From assembly GCF_037963865.1 (NCBI RefSeq), contig NZ_CP150170.1, forward strand, positions 5,518,001 to 5,582,000: 64,000 bases of DNA, read 5' to 3'. The position numbers and the translations under genes are program-made. The notes below the pieces were generated by a model, which saw only the letters and a list, made by a program, of their open reading frames with translations, was not told the DNA's origin and searched no databases. Below, piece after piece: positions 53,943-63,386 of this stretch; position 1 is the stretch's first letter, and every line of letters starts with the position of its first letter. The stretch is from Paenibacillus sp. FSL R10-2734. Lineage in GTDB: Bacteria > Bacillota > Bacilli > Paenibacillales > Paenibacillaceae.

Positions 53943-54815
53943 TTAGCCGCGTCTCTTCGTGATGATATGATTTAGGCCAATGAGCACGGCGCTAATCAGA
54001 ATAATCATTGTGGATACCGCAGAGCCGTAGCCGTAACGGTATACCGTAAAGGTGTTATTGTACATATATGTGGCGAGCAATTCTGTCGATTGTGCAGGTC
54101 CGCCGCGCGTCATGACGATAACATGGTCGAATGCCTTCAAACTTCCAGATATGCACAGTATGACGGTTACAACCACTGTTCCCCAAATCATCGGGAGCGT
54201 CACGAAAAATAGCTTCCTCCAGCCTATCGCCCCGTCGATCTTCGCAGCATCTTCAATTTCTGAAGAGATATTTTGGAGTGCAGCGATGAAAATAATGAGA
54301 TACGGGCCGATATTCGCCCAGTTAATCGGGATCGATACGGCAAACATATTGATTTTAGGGTCGTCTAGCCAAGGTCGACGCCATGCTTCCAATCCCAGCG
54401 TCTCCAATAATTGATTCAACAAACCGATTTGCGGGTGATAAATATAGCCCCAGATGAGACCGACGACGACTGTAGACAGCACCATCGGGAGAAATACGGC
54501 GGAGCGCATCAACCGATTGAACATCGTGTTCTTGAGCAGGAGCAATGACAGCAGCAATGCGACCGATACTTGACCTATTACTGCCGAGACGACAAGGATC
54601 AGGTTGTTTTTCAGCGCTCTCCAGAATACATGATCCTCTAGTATCATTCGATAATTATCCAACCCGATAAGCTTAGCAGCACCGAGTCCCTTCCACTCAA
54701 AGAAACCGTAGTAAGCTGACCAAAAAATCGGGACGATCGCAAAGACGATAAAAATGAGTAGTGCAGGAAGCAGCGCCATGATGACGAAGCTTCTGCTGCG
54801 CAATGATGCAGGCAT
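53943..54815 (-). CDS. Carbohydrate ABC transporter permease, MalF type
   Basis: A 290-residue membrane permease. The first hydrophobic segment, VIMALLPALLIFIVFAIVP, follows a basic N-terminus, and the EAA loop is SEIEDAAKIDGAIGWRKLFFV. AAAGGAGG precedes the ATG by eight bases. It forms the channel with the MalG-type protein downstream and receives sugar from the lipoprotein encoded 32 bases upstream. Confidence 0.92.
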   Translation of the reverse strand: MPASLRSRSFVIMALLPALLIFIVFAIVPIFWSAYYGFFEWKGLGAAKLIGLDNYRMILEDHVFWRALKNNLILVVSAVIGQVSVALLLSLLLLKNTMFNRLMRSAVFLPMVLSTVVVGLIWGYIYHPQIGLLNQLLETLGLEAWRRPWLDDPKINMFAVSIPINWANIGPYLIIFIAALQNISSEIEDAAKIDGAIGWRKLFFVTLPMIWGTVVVTVILCISGSLKAFDHVIVMTRGGPAQSTELLATYMYNNTFTVYRYGYGSAVSTMIILISAVLIGLNHIITKRRG

Positions 54816-54847
54816 GGCGACAGCCTCCTTTACGTACTTTTGTCTGA

Positions 54848-56179
54848 TTACTTTTTAGTCGAACGCGCTTGCGCATCCTGAAGTTTTTTAGCTACATCCT
54901 CCGGCTTACCGCCCATCATAAGCTCTTGAAGACCGTTGTTGATCACCTCGCCTGCTTCAGCAGATAAATAGGCGTCATATACCGGCGTAATTTCAGAATT
55001 CACAGCCAATTCGTAAGCTTTGAAGTAAAGTGGACTTACTTTCGACTTATCCAGATCTACTTTGTACATAACCATCGAGTTGCTTTCTGCGATCGCCTTT
55101 TGCCCATCCGGTCCGCTTACTGCGTAGATCAGATCAAGTGCTGCCTGCTTCTGTGCGTCTTTTGTATTTTTGTTAAGCGCGAAGCCAGCGCCGGCACCTC
55201 CGGAAAGCGTATTCGCTTTGCCTGCTCCACCTTCTATACCAGGCATTGTTGTGACTTCGATAGGTGCCAATTGCTCAGGAGTTGCGGATGCTGCAAGATT
55301 CGTAAGCGACCATGCGCCGTTAATCATCATAGCTGCCTTGCCTTGAATGAAGTATTGCTCTGCTTGCGTGTTGTCGATGCTGTTTGCGCCATCTTGAAAC
55401 GCTTTATTGTCAACGAGCTCTTTGTACTTACCCAAAGCATCAATGAACACAGGATCTGTAAAAGACGCTCCATCTTGAGCGGCTGCTTTCAAAAACCATT
55501 CTGTGCCCGTCACGCGGTCAGCCAACGAACCGATAATCGTCGATTGTGCAACCCATGGTGCTTTATTCCCGAGGGCAATCGGCGTAATGCCGTTGTCGTT
55601 GAATGTTTTAATTGCAGTCATCATCTCTTCCCAAGTAGTCGGCACTTTTACACTGTGCTTCTCGAAAAGATCTTTGTTATAATACATGAACGAAGTTGCT
55701 GACATACCGAGCGGCGCTGTGAAAATTTGTCCTTTTTCAAACTCATAGCGGTCGAATGCCCCTGCCAAGAAACTGTTCTTCCATTCTGGATATTTATCCA
55801 TCAACTCTGTAATCGGTTGAAGCTTACCGGCATCATAGAACTCTTGAGATTGGCTGCCCGCATAAACGAAAAATACGTCTGGCATTTCATTTGCCGCAGC
55901 CACTGTGCTTAGGCGTTGACGATAACCGTCAACTGGGATCGCTTGCACGTCTACCTCAACGTCTGGATGCTCCTCTTTATACTTGTCGATCAGGTCTCTA
56001 ACCGCTTTGGCACGAAGGTCGTCACCCGCGAAGTTATGCCATATTGAAATTTTAGTTTTTTCTCCAGAGCTTTTCTTGTCTTCATTGCTCTGCTCCTTTT
56101 TTCCGCTATTGTTGCAAGCGGTTGCCAAAAGGGCAATCATCAAGATAATTGTCGTTACTAACGCAAGTCTCTTCTTCAT
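54848..56179 (-). CDS. Carbohydrate ABC transporter substrate-binding lipoprotein
   Basis: A 443-residue family 1 binding protein with a signal peptide ending LLATAC (lipobox), then a Ser/Lys/Glu-rich linker. The mature start is TKISIWHNFAGDDLRAKAV, and GPDGQKAIAESNSMVMYKV lies near the end. AAAGGGGG precedes the ATG. With the hexosaminidase in the same operon, GlcNAc- or GalNAc-terminated oligosaccharides are the likely cargo. Confidence 0.92.
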   Translation of the reverse strand: MKKRLALVTTIILMIALLATACNNSGKKEQSNEDKKSSGEKTKISIWHNFAGDDLRAKAVRDLIDKYKEEHPDVEVDVQAIPVDGYRQRLSTVAAANEMPDVFFVYAGSQSQEFYDAGKLQPITELMDKYPEWKNSFLAGAFDRYEFEKGQIFTAPLGMSATSFMYYNKDLFEKHSVKVPTTWEEMMTAIKTFNDNGITPIALGNKAPWVAQSTIIGSLADRVTGTEWFLKAAAQDGASFTDPVFIDALGKYKELVDNKAFQDGANSIDNTQAEQYFIQGKAAMMINGAWSLTNLAASATPEQLAPIEVTTMPGIEGGAGKANTLSGGAGAGFALNKNTKDAQKQAALDLIYAVSGPDGQKAIAESNSMVMYKVDLDKSKVSPLYFKAYELAVNSEITPVYDAYLSAEAGEVINNGLQELMMGGKPEDVAKKLQDAQARSTKK

Positions 56180-56284
56180 TCAAATATTCCCCCTTTAGTG
56201 ATAACCCTAGTATAGATAAGACAGACGAGAAGTCGTAGGGGGGAAAATTAAGCCCATACGGGGGATATTTTCACCTTAGTCGAT

Positions 56285-57829
56285 TCATCTTGAACGATAT
56301 TGCGAAGGGGTTTCGCCACTGTAACGCTTAAACAGCTGGTTAAAATGCTTCATATCCTCGTAACCTACCCGCTTAGCGATCTCGCTCACCTTCGCCGGCG
56401 TTTCCCTCAACAAACGGCTAGCCCATTCCATTCTTGCTTCCGTTACATACTCAATATAGTTTTTACCTGTTTCCTGCTTAAACAGCTTGCTAAAATAGTT
56501 CGGATTCATATGTACGCATGCCGCTACCTGCGCCAAAGACAAGCTGTCTGCAAGATGCTCGCGTATATAGGCTACAGTTCGGTCAATGGCTTCATTTCTG
56601 CTGCCGTTTAATCGCTCATACTGCGCATGGATCGCAAGCAGCATCTGCTGCAAAGTTTCTTCTGGATTCGCAGTAAGCAGCTTCATGTCCAGCTGTTCAA
56701 TCTGTGGAAGCTTCGGCATCGATTGACCAACGGATGCTGCTGCACGCTCTAGCCAGCGGTACCCCCCAACGATCAAGGAATGTAAATATGCTTGAACGGA
56801 ACTAGGTGTCGCTTCCGCATCCTTCCTAATGCTCGCCAGTTCACCTTTAATCCACTGCTGTACGACTTCTCGGCTCCCGCTTCTCAGAACGGCGGTTAGC
56901 TTCTTCTCCACTTCTTCCGTACAAACGGTCCGCATTCCTTTCCGGTCTTTAATATCCTCATAGGCCAGCATTCTTGTTTCCTCTGCCAACCAGCGGTACG
57001 AGACGGTTTGTTCGGCAGTGCGAAGTGACTCTCTCAGTTCTGCCACGTTGCTGGCCCATACACCGCATGCGGCAAAAAAAGGCTGGCGATAAACGTGCTC
57101 CGCCCGCTCCATCGACGCCTTAACCAATCGCTTCGCGCCCGGCCGCCCCCTGCGGAAAATAAGCAGCCATCCATATTCCCACTCCAGAATGACGCAGCCA
57201 AGAGAATCCCTAATCATCGCAGCCGCCTCATTCATTTCACTTTCTGTCTCCTCCTTCACTGTCAGTGGAGACGCAGATGTAACTAGCCATAGCTCTAGCT
57301 TCTCCATATCCGATCCGAGCCTCAGCTCAGGATAATAGATCAGCAGTTCCTCACTTTCACGCTCCGTCAGGAGATTGTCCCCGCGAAGAAACCGATCTAG
57401 TTGCTTCCAACGGAACGCCGTTTGATGGATGGCTTCTTGAAGCACTGCCTCCCGTCTGCTGACGATACGCTGCTTCACGCGCATAACCGCAGTCATAATA
57501 TCGCCAGGACGGCTATTTTTGAGCAAATAATCACTTATTCCTTCCCGCATCGCTTGCTGTGCATATGCGAAATCATCGAATCCAGACAATATAACAATTT
57601 CAATGTATGGAAAATTCCGCTTAACCTCGCGAGACAATTCCAATCCCGTCATTCCCGTCATGCGAATATCGGTTAGTATGATGTCAGGGCACTCTATCGG
57701 AATGCGCATCAGCGCTTCCTCCGCGGAAGCAGCCGGTGCGAGCAGCTCAATGCCATTCTCTTCCCATTTAATAACCGTGCTAAGGCCGGTCCTAATAATG
57801 ACTTCGTCATCTACTATCAAAAGCTTCAT
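56285..57829 (-). CDS. Response regulator, YesN type with AraC DNA-binding domain
   Basis: A 514-residue regulator: receiver domain (MKLLIVDDEVIIRTG; phospho-acceptor Asp in IILTDIRMTGMTG; SGFDDFAYAQQAMREGISDYLLK), a long middle region, and a C-terminal AraC pair (VHMNPNYFSKLFKQETGKNYIEYV, GYEDMKHFNQLFKRYSG). The ATG at 57829 has AAGGAG upstream, and the frame extension to 57853 overlaps the kinase end. Its target is probably its own operon and the transporter genes that follow. Confidence 0.92.
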   Translation of the reverse strand: MKLLIVDDEVIIRTGLSTVIKWEENGIELLAPAASAEEALMRIPIECPDIILTDIRMTGMTGLELSREVKRNFPYIEIVILSGFDDFAYAQQAMREGISDYLLKNSRPGDIMTAVMRVKQRIVSRREAVLQEAIHQTAFRWKQLDRFLRGDNLLTERESEELLIYYPELRLGSDMEKLELWLVTSASPLTVKEETESEMNEAAAMIRDSLGCVILEWEYGWLLIFRRGRPGAKRLVKASMERAEHVYRQPFFAACGVWASNVAELRESLRTAEQTVSYRWLAEETRMLAYEDIKDRKGMRTVCTEEVEKKLTAVLRSGSREVVQQWIKGELASIRKDAEATPSSVQAYLHSLIVGGYRWLERAAASVGQSMPKLPQIEQLDMKLLTANPEETLQQMLLAIHAQYERLNGSRNEAIDRTVAYIREHLADSLSLAQVAACVHMNPNYFSKLFKQETGKNYIEYVTEARMEWASRLLRETPAKVSEIAKRVGYEDMKHFNQLFKRYSGETPSQYRSR

Positions 57830-57865
57830 GTGCAGATTCTCCTTCCTTCCCACAAAGGTTGCAAC

Positions 57866-59647
57866 CTATTTGATTTCTGATTGGAGCGGTATAATCGTAA
57901 AACTAACTTTAGTGCCGCTTCCTTCTGCGCTTTCGATCCGCAAACCGGCTTCATGCCCATAATGAAGCTGCAGCCGATTATGCACGTTGCGTAATCCGTA
58001 GCTGCTGCCTGCCGAGTCATTATTCTTCAGCGGATCAATACCCAAGTTTGCGCTTATCTTCTCCCTCAGCAGCTCCAATCTTTCCCTGCTCATGCCGACA
58101 CCGTCATCCTGAACGATAAACGTAATACGCTCTCCCGCTGACACCGCTTTAACGATAATGCTTCCTTTACCCTCTCTTTTCAAAATGCCATGAATCATCG
58201 CATTTTCAATTAGCGGCTGAAGCAGCAGCTTCAGCATTCTCAGATCCAGAAGCTCCGCCGGAATATTCGCCTCGTAATCAAATTTATCTGGATATCGAAT
58301 GGACTGGATCTTCACATAATGATCTACATGCAAAATTTCTTGGCTGATTGCACAATATTCCTGTCCTTTATTTAAGCTGAAACGAAGAAAATCACTCAAT
58401 GAGCCGACCATATCCGCGATTTTTTCGTCTCCCTTCATTAGCGCCATCCAGTGGACAGACGATAACGTATTGTATAGAAAATGCGGATTGATCTGCGCTT
58501 GAAGCGCCGACATATCCGCTTCCTTCTTCAACGCTTCGTTGTGCTTCACCTCATCGGTTAGATTAATAATTCGCGAGCTCATCCGATTATAGCTAATAAT
58601 CAGTTGTCCAACCTCATCGATCGATGTGACGGGCAGCGTCGGCAGCGGCTCGTCTGGGCTGGAATTTCTAAGAAACTTCGTTAATGCAGACAACGGTTTC
58701 GTCACCTTTTGAATAAGTACAAGTACGAAAGCGATCACAAAGAGCATGGAAATGCTGACTGCAATTGCGGTTAAAGTTAAAAAATACTGGTTCTGCGCTC
58801 TGTAAGCTTTTGCTGGAATGATGCCTACGAGCCTCCAGTTAATATTCGGCATCTGATAGTGCAGTACTGTACTCCGTTCCTCCGCTTCTCGGTAATCGAA
58901 CGAACCCGACCTTCCCTTGAAATCAACTATTCCGGGGAAATACTCGTTCAAGTTCTTGTTAGTCGAATACCCTTCCGGCCCAGCCAATATCCTGTTTTGT
59001 TCGTCCAATAGCAGGGCGACACCTTCACCCTCTAGTCCAGCTTGCTTTAAATGGCTAGAAATAACCGATTGTGTCAAGCTAATTTTAAGCATGCCGATCT
59101 TGTAATATTTTGATGTGCTGCGAATCGGTCGTGACATCGTAATGGCATCCTCTTTGCCGTCCGACGTAACAAAGTGATGCACCGGAGACCACCATTTTGG
59201 ATATTCCTCATAATAACCGGGATACTCGCTCTGAATATCGGTCCATTCTGATTCGAGGACAGATCTGAAGGAAACCGACGGCTTATTATCTTCATTTGCT
59301 TCGATCATGACATTGGCGATATATGATTTGGAAATCGATAATGTTGTAAGTAAATTAATGATGGAGGTTTGCTTTAGCAAATCGCGTTCCGGTGTTTTCA
59401 AATAGCTTTGGACATCAGGGTGGCCGATGAGGAATAGTGATAGATTCTCGACATCGCTTACCATATTTTCCAAATAGGCCCCAATTTGCCGAAGCGTATT
59501 AATGCCTGAGCTTTTCGCTTTCTCCTCCGTTAAGCTTTCAGCAATATAATAGGAGAACAGTCCCAGAGACAACACGGGTACCAATACCGAAATAATAATC
59601 AACAAGCTCAGCTTCTGCTTTAACGATTTACCCAACCAGTTTTCCAT
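57866..59647 (-). CDS. Sensor histidine kinase, YesM type
   Basis: A 593-residue membrane kinase: transmembrane segments near 14-34 and 285-310, an extracellular sensor between them, a HAMP linker, the His_kinase domain with SALQAQINPHFLYNTLSSV and an HATPase with FIVQDDGVGM and SYGLRNVHNRLQLHYG. GGAGG precedes the ATG. It is first in the operon that ends with the cytoplasmic GH20 gene. A cre-type site lies about 70 bases upstream. Confidence 0.92.
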   Translation of the reverse strand: MENWLGKSLKQKLSLLIIISVLVPVLSLGLFSYYIAESLTEEKAKSSGINTLRQIGAYLENMVSDVENLSLFLIGHPDVQSYLKTPERDLLKQTSIINLLTTLSISKSYIANVMIEANEDNKPSVSFRSVLESEWTDIQSEYPGYYEEYPKWWSPVHHFVTSDGKEDAITMSRPIRSTSKYYKIGMLKISLTQSVISSHLKQAGLEGEGVALLLDEQNRILAGPEGYSTNKNLNEYFPGIVDFKGRSGSFDYREAEERSTVLHYQMPNINWRLVGIIPAKAYRAQNQYFLTLTAIAVSISMLFVIAFVLVLIQKVTKPLSALTKFLRNSSPDEPLPTLPVTSIDEVGQLIISYNRMSSRIINLTDEVKHNEALKKEADMSALQAQINPHFLYNTLSSVHWMALMKGDEKIADMVGSLSDFLRFSLNKGQEYCAISQEILHVDHYVKIQSIRYPDKFDYEANIPAELLDLRMLKLLLQPLIENAMIHGILKREGKGSIIVKAVSAGERITFIVQDDGVGMSRERLELLREKISANLGIDPLKNNDSAGSSYGLRNVHNRLQLHYGHEAGLRIESAEGSGTKVSFTIIPLQSEIK

Positions 59648-59717
59648 CGTATCCTCCGTTCAGAATGCCTTTATGCTCTGTAGCTAAATTGTAGTTTTCA
59701 TGACTACTCAGAATATA

Positions 59718-59732
59718 TGTTTGCGCTTTCAT
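59718..59732 (-). promoter_or_regulatory. CcpA (cre) operator candidate
   Basis: Read on the minus strand the site is ATGAAAGCGCAAACA, a full match to the degenerate cre consensus WTGNAANCGNWNNCW. It lies 71 bases upstream of the kinase start, suggesting repression of the hexosaminidase/importer operon when preferred sugars are present. Confidence 0.6.
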
Positions 59733-59807
59733 AATAACCTAAGTCGCTCGTCCCGACCAGAGTCTATTGTTGGCCGCAAAAGCACTCATGCTGAAGTAAA
59801 CATAGTC

Positions 59808-59839
59808 TTGACAGATTATAACATAAGCGATATAACATA
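59808..59839 (+). promoter_or_regulatory. DeoR-operon promoter with direct repeats
   Basis: A consensus -35 TTGACA (59808-59813), a 17-base spacer and -10 TATAAC (59831-59836). TATAACATA occurs at 59817-59825 and again at 59831-59839, so the direct repeat covers the promoter and may be the operator for the DeoR-type protein encoded just downstream. Confidence 0.75.
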
Positions 59840-59861
59840 TTGTGTATATGTGAGGAGTTGA

Positions 59862-60629
59862 TTGCATTTGTTTGCAAATGAAAGACGTTTAAAAATTATG
59901 GAGATGCTTGAACAAAAATCGTCCATTACCGTTTCAGAGCTCATTAAGATGTTCAGCGTATCGATTGAAACCGTTCGGCGCGATTTAGAATATCTTGAAA
60001 ACCAACAGGCGCTCAAACGCGTACATGGCGGAGCTGTATCGAACCAAAAGATGCATAGCTTTGCAAACCTTGAAAATCGCATGTCGGAAAACAAAGCTTT
60101 AAAGCAATATCTCGCAAAAATCGCTATACAGTTTATACGCAATTACGACACGATAGCCATTGATTCAGGAAGCACCGCTATGGAGTTAGTGCCGCTGTTA
60201 AGAGATCATTTTCACCATCTCACGATTATCACAAATTCCCCGGAGGTCTTTGGGTCTCTGAGTGATACGGATGGGTTTGAATTGATTCAAATTGGTGGGC
60301 AATACCTCCGTGAAGAAAAAGCATTTTACGGTCATATGGCATTAGATGCGATTAATCGGCTTCATTTTTCAAAAACATTTGTTTTTCCGTCGGCCATTTC
60401 GCTGCGCAATGGTATTGGCGTATTTGTCCACGAGCTTTTTGATATTCAACGGGCTTATATCCGCAATACAGACGAGGTGTTTATCCTTGCTGACAGCTCG
60501 AAGTTCGAATCAACTGCTTCAATCAAGCTTTGTGACTTATCGACATCCTTTAAAATCATCACCGACCATGAACTGCCAGATCATATGTACTCGCTTTATA
60601 AAAAGAATGACATTCAAATTATTAACTAA
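59862..60629 (+). CDS. DeoR/GlpR family transcriptional repressor
   Basis: A 255-residue repressor: N-terminal helix-turn-helix (SSITVSELIKMFSVSIETVRR, then LKRVHGGAV) and a C-terminal sugar-phosphate sensor domain (TIAIDSGSTAMELV, IITNSPEVFGSL, DEVFILADSSKFE). Start choice is uncertain: the TTG at 59862 is four bases from GAGGAG and the TTG at 59868 is ten bases away. The promoter before it carries direct repeats suited to autoregulation. The next two genes follow closely, and the effector is probably a phosphorylated sugar or sugar-like compound handled by them. Confidence 0.9.
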   Translation: MHLFANERRLKIMEMLEQKSSITVSELIKMFSVSIETVRRDLEYLENQQALKRVHGGAVSNQKMHSFANLENRMSENKALKQYLAKIAIQFIRNYDTIAIDSGSTAMELVPLLRDHFHHLTIITNSPEVFGSLSDTDGFELIQIGGQYLREEKAFYGHMALDAINRLHFSKTFVFPSAISLRNGIGVFVHELFDIQRAYIRNTDEVFILADSSKFESTASIKLCDLSTSFKIITDHELPDHMYSLYKKNDIQIIN

Positions 60630-60643
60630 CAGGAGTGATTCCT

Positions 60644-61420
60644 ATGAGTGAAAAAGTATTGCTGATTTTGGTCGATGGTATGCGACCTGATAGTTTGGAA
60701 AAATCCGGGCATCCTTTTATTGAAGAAATGAAGGCTAAGGGAAGCTTCACCCTCGATGCGCAAACGGTTATGCCAAGCGTGACCTTGCCGTGTCACATGT
60801 CGTTGTTTCTTAGTGTCCCTCCAGAGCGTCACGGTATATTGGATAATATATACACTCCCCAGGTTCGGCCTATATCAGGGCTCTGCGAACAACTGAGTGC
60901 GAATAAAAAAACGTGCGGATTTTTCCACAACTGGTCGGAGCTTCAAGATGTGGCTCGTCCCGGATCATTAGCTTACAGTTGTTTTATATCAGGCGAAGCC
61001 TATACATACGAGGCTACTAACAAGATGCTAACTGACCAAGCAATCAAATATATAAATGAACAGTTACCCGATTTTACCTTCTTGTATTTGGGACTTGTCG
61101 ATGTAATCGGCCACAAGTATGGCTGGATGTCAGATGAATACATTCAATCAGTCTATGATTCTTGGGTATGCATCGAAAAAGCCGCATGTGCGGTGCCGGA
61201 AGACTATACGATTATCGTAACCTCTGATCATGGTGGTCACGACCGGAATCATGGTACGAATAAGCCTGATGATATGACGATACCGCTATTTGTGAAAGGT
61301 AAATCGTTTGCTCCCGGAACATTCATTCCTTACGCCAATATCATCGATATCGCGCCGACCATAACAAAACTTCTTGGTGTAGAGAGCAATGTGGATTGGG
61401 AAGGCAAATGCCTGGTATAG
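60644..61420 (+). CDS. Alkaline-phosphatase-superfamily phosphodiesterase/pyrophosphatase
   Basis: A 258-residue enzyme of the type I phosphodiesterase/nucleotide pyrophosphatase family. Metal ligands and the nucleophile are visible: Asp in LLILVDGMRPDS, Thr in VMPSVTLPCHMS, Asp and His in LGLVDVIGHKYG, and the DHGGHDRNHG cluster. The family hydrolyses phosphodiesters or phosphonate-like substrates. There is no signal peptide, so it acts inside. The ATG at 60644 has AGGAG upstream. Its end overlaps the start of the transporter gene by 13 bases, so both probably serve one phosphorylated substrate; which one is unknown. Confidence 0.88.
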   Translation: MSEKVLLILVDGMRPDSLEKSGHPFIEEMKAKGSFTLDAQTVMPSVTLPCHMSLFLSVPPERHGILDNIYTPQVRPISGLCEQLSANKKTCGFFHNWSELQDVARPGSLAYSCFISGEAYTYEATNKMLTDQAIKYINEQLPDFTFLYLGLVDVIGHKYGWMSDEYIQSVYDSWVCIEKAACAVPEDYTIIVTSDHGGHDRNHGTNKPDDMTIPLFVKGKSFAPGTFIPYANIIDIAPTITKLLGVESNVDWEGKCLV

Positions 61421-62655
61421 GCAATAAAGAACTGACGAAGCGTCAGTTCTTTACGTTCAGCACACTATGTTGTCTAGTCTATTTCACAAGCTATATTACA
61501 CGGATCAATTATGGCGCTGCTATTTCTGAAATCGTAGATTCGCTTAAGATATCCAATCAGCTTGCCGGTATGGCAGTTACCGGTAGTTTTATAACCTATG
61601 GAGTCGGTCAACCGATCTGCGGCTTTTTGGGCGACCGTATAAAACCTCGAAATATGATTTTTATAGGGCTATTGGCAACCGCGATCTGTAATCTTACGAT
61701 TTCATTTATGAGTAACATTTATCTTATGATCTTCATTTGGTGTTTCAACGGACTTTTTCAAGCCATGCTATGGCCGCCGCTAGTGCGTATTATGGCGCAA
61801 ACCCTATCCGATGTGAACTACCGGAAAACAAGTATCGGCGTAGCTACGGCGGCTTCTGCCGGAACAATTGCCGTCTATTTACTTGTACCATTCTGTATAT
61901 TGATTTCCGGTTGGCGATTATCCTTTATCATTCCTGCTATTGTGGGATTCTTGATAGCCTTGGTCTGGTTTTTTGGCGTAAAAGAATTTACTGTACCTGA
62001 ACCAAAAGTCGAAGAGATATCCATCCGAAATCCGGTTTTGACAAAGACGAGCACCCTCATTTTTGCATCGGGTCTACTGCCGATTATGTTGGTCATTGTG
62101 TTTCAAGGCGCTCTGCGCGATGGTATTACAACCTGGATGCCGACCTACATCCAAGACGTCTACCACTTGAGCACTTCCATATCGATTTTGAGTACAGCCA
62201 TACTTCCCATCTTTACGATCGTGAGTGTTGCCTTCGCGACATTTGTTCAACGGCTTGTTGAGAACGAATTAAAGACCTCAACCTACATTTGGGGCACTGG
62301 ATTTATCGCTTGTATGGTGTTGATCACGCTATTTGCCTCGAATGCAGTTGTATCCATTACACTTATGGCCATCATAACAGGTTGTATGCACGGCATAAAT
62401 TTGATGCTGCTCAGCTATCTGCCTTTGCATTTTGAAAAATACGGGCGCGTATCGACTATGTCGGGTATTCTAAATTCATTCACTTACCTCGGCAGCGCCA
62501 TATCCATTTATGGCATCGCAACCTTAAGCGAACATCTGGGTTGGAAATTTACTATTATTTCTTGGAGTGTTATAGCGTTTATGGGAACGATAATTTGTGC
62601 TTTATGCGTTCGAAGATGGAAACGGTTTACCAGCGAGCCTGCCAACTTCTTGTAG
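61408..62655 (+). CDS. MFS transporter of the organophosphate antiporter (OPA) type
   Basis: A 415-residue, 12-helix transporter. The start FTSYITRINYGAAI, then FITYGVGQPICGFLGDRIKPR, and FQAMLWPPLVRIMAQTL are typical of GlpT/UhpT-like organophosphate:phosphate antiporters. The ATG at 61408 lies inside the preceding enzyme gene and has GGGAAGG just upstream; a TTG at 61396 is the upper limit of the frame. With the upstream phosphodiesterase-like enzyme and DeoR repressor it forms an uptake-and-cleavage unit for a phosphorylated compound, for example a glycerophosphodiester or sugar phosphate. Confidence 0.88.
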   Translation: MPGIGNKELTKRQFFTFSTLCCLVYFTSYITRINYGAAISEIVDSLKISNQLAGMAVTGSFITYGVGQPICGFLGDRIKPRNMIFIGLLATAICNLTISFMSNIYLMIFIWCFNGLFQAMLWPPLVRIMAQTLSDVNYRKTSIGVATAASAGTIAVYLLVPFCILISGWRLSFIIPAIVGFLIALVWFFGVKEFTVPEPKVEEISIRNPVLTKTSTLIFASGLLPIMLVIVFQGALRDGITTWMPTYIQDVYHLSTSISILSTAILPIFTIVSVAFATFVQRLVENELKTSTYIWGTGFIACMVLITLFASNAVVSITLMAIITGCMHGINLMLLSYLPLHFEKYGRVSTMSGILNSFTYLGSAISIYGIATLSEHLGWKFTIISWSVIAFMGTIICALCVRRWKRFTSEPANFL

Positions 62656-62870
62656 TCGGGATTGTCTTTAGCCATATGCTCGGCGTAAATTGCCATACCG
62701 ACTGGGCTTCCACAGACAATTAATATACCAACTGCTTGGTCGACGTCGACGTGCAGCCGCCCGGCTACTCATAACAGGTCATGGCTTCGATTACGGCTTC
62801 ATTCGCGACTGATTAAGAATTCTGATGTCCCTCGCATCGGACACCCTAATGGATGTCCGTCTTGTTAATA
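62656..62870. other. Intergenic region after transporter gene
   Basis: I see no gene. A small inverted repeat, CGGACA (62838-62843) with TGTCCG (62854-62859), could be a weak stem-loop. Confidence 0.5.
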
Positions 62871-62912
62871 TGGAGCCTAGGGGGATCGAACCCCTGACCT
62901 CGTCGCTGCCAG
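62871..62912 (-). pseudogene. 3' half of a tRNA-Ala, truncated
   Basis: Read on the minus strand, 42 bases match the 3' half of the intact tRNA-Ala at 63690-63762 (39 of 42 identical), including the T-arm GGGGTTCGATCCCC and the discriminator. The 5' half is absent. Its anticodon-arm remnant pairs with the bases that follow: CCTCGTCGCT (62898-62907) with AGCGACGAGG (62916-62925) and then TTTTG, making a plus-strand terminator-like hairpin that could now end the transporter operon. Confidence 0.75.
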
Positions 62913-63044
62913 TGGAGCGACGAGGTTTTGTACGTTAGGGAACAGCGATAGAAATCCTTATGTAGCAAAGCATTCTGGGATTTCTCTTATCAAGAAAAAG
63001 TTAGTCTTCATCAAATGCCTCAACCACAATGGGTACGGCTGCTG

Positions 63045-63386
63045 TCACAGCATTACCTTTTTCATAAATAACCGTGCACTCTCTGTTATTCTTGCAACAT
63101 CTCTTCTATTATCTCGCATAGATGGAAGAATGATATTATCGAGCATATTCAAGTTTTTCAATAAGGTTGGCTGCTGGAACACAAATCCCATTTGATTTCG
63201 GCGTATATCCGCAAGCTCATTTCCCTTGAGTATCGATATGTCCTTACCGTCAAAAATGACCTTACCCTGTCCTATACTATCCATTCCACTAAGGCAACGA
63301 ACTCACCCTCGTTTATTTCAACAGACACCCCGTCGAGAACTCTTTGCTTTTCATTGCCTTCACCGAACGTGTAATATATTGCATCT
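63045..63386 (-). pseudogene. ABC transporter ATPase (LolD/MacB type) lacking Walker A
   Basis: The minus strand first reads MQYIT, then after a frameshift FGEGNEKQRVLDGVSVEI and GEFVAL. The GPSGSGKST loop that should follow is missing, and the sequence resumes as GKVIFDGKDISILKGNE, LADIRRNQMGFVFQQPTLL, the region up to the Q-loop. It stops near 63045 before the signature motif. It has a frameshift, an internal deletion and a truncation, so it cannot work as an ATPase. Confidence 0.8.

Noticed and set aside
62994..63050. Minus-strand stretch reading GNAVTAAVPIVVEAFDED before a stop
   Set aside because: The GNAVT motif recalls the end of cytosine methyltransferases, but only about 18 codons are present, too few to support a call.
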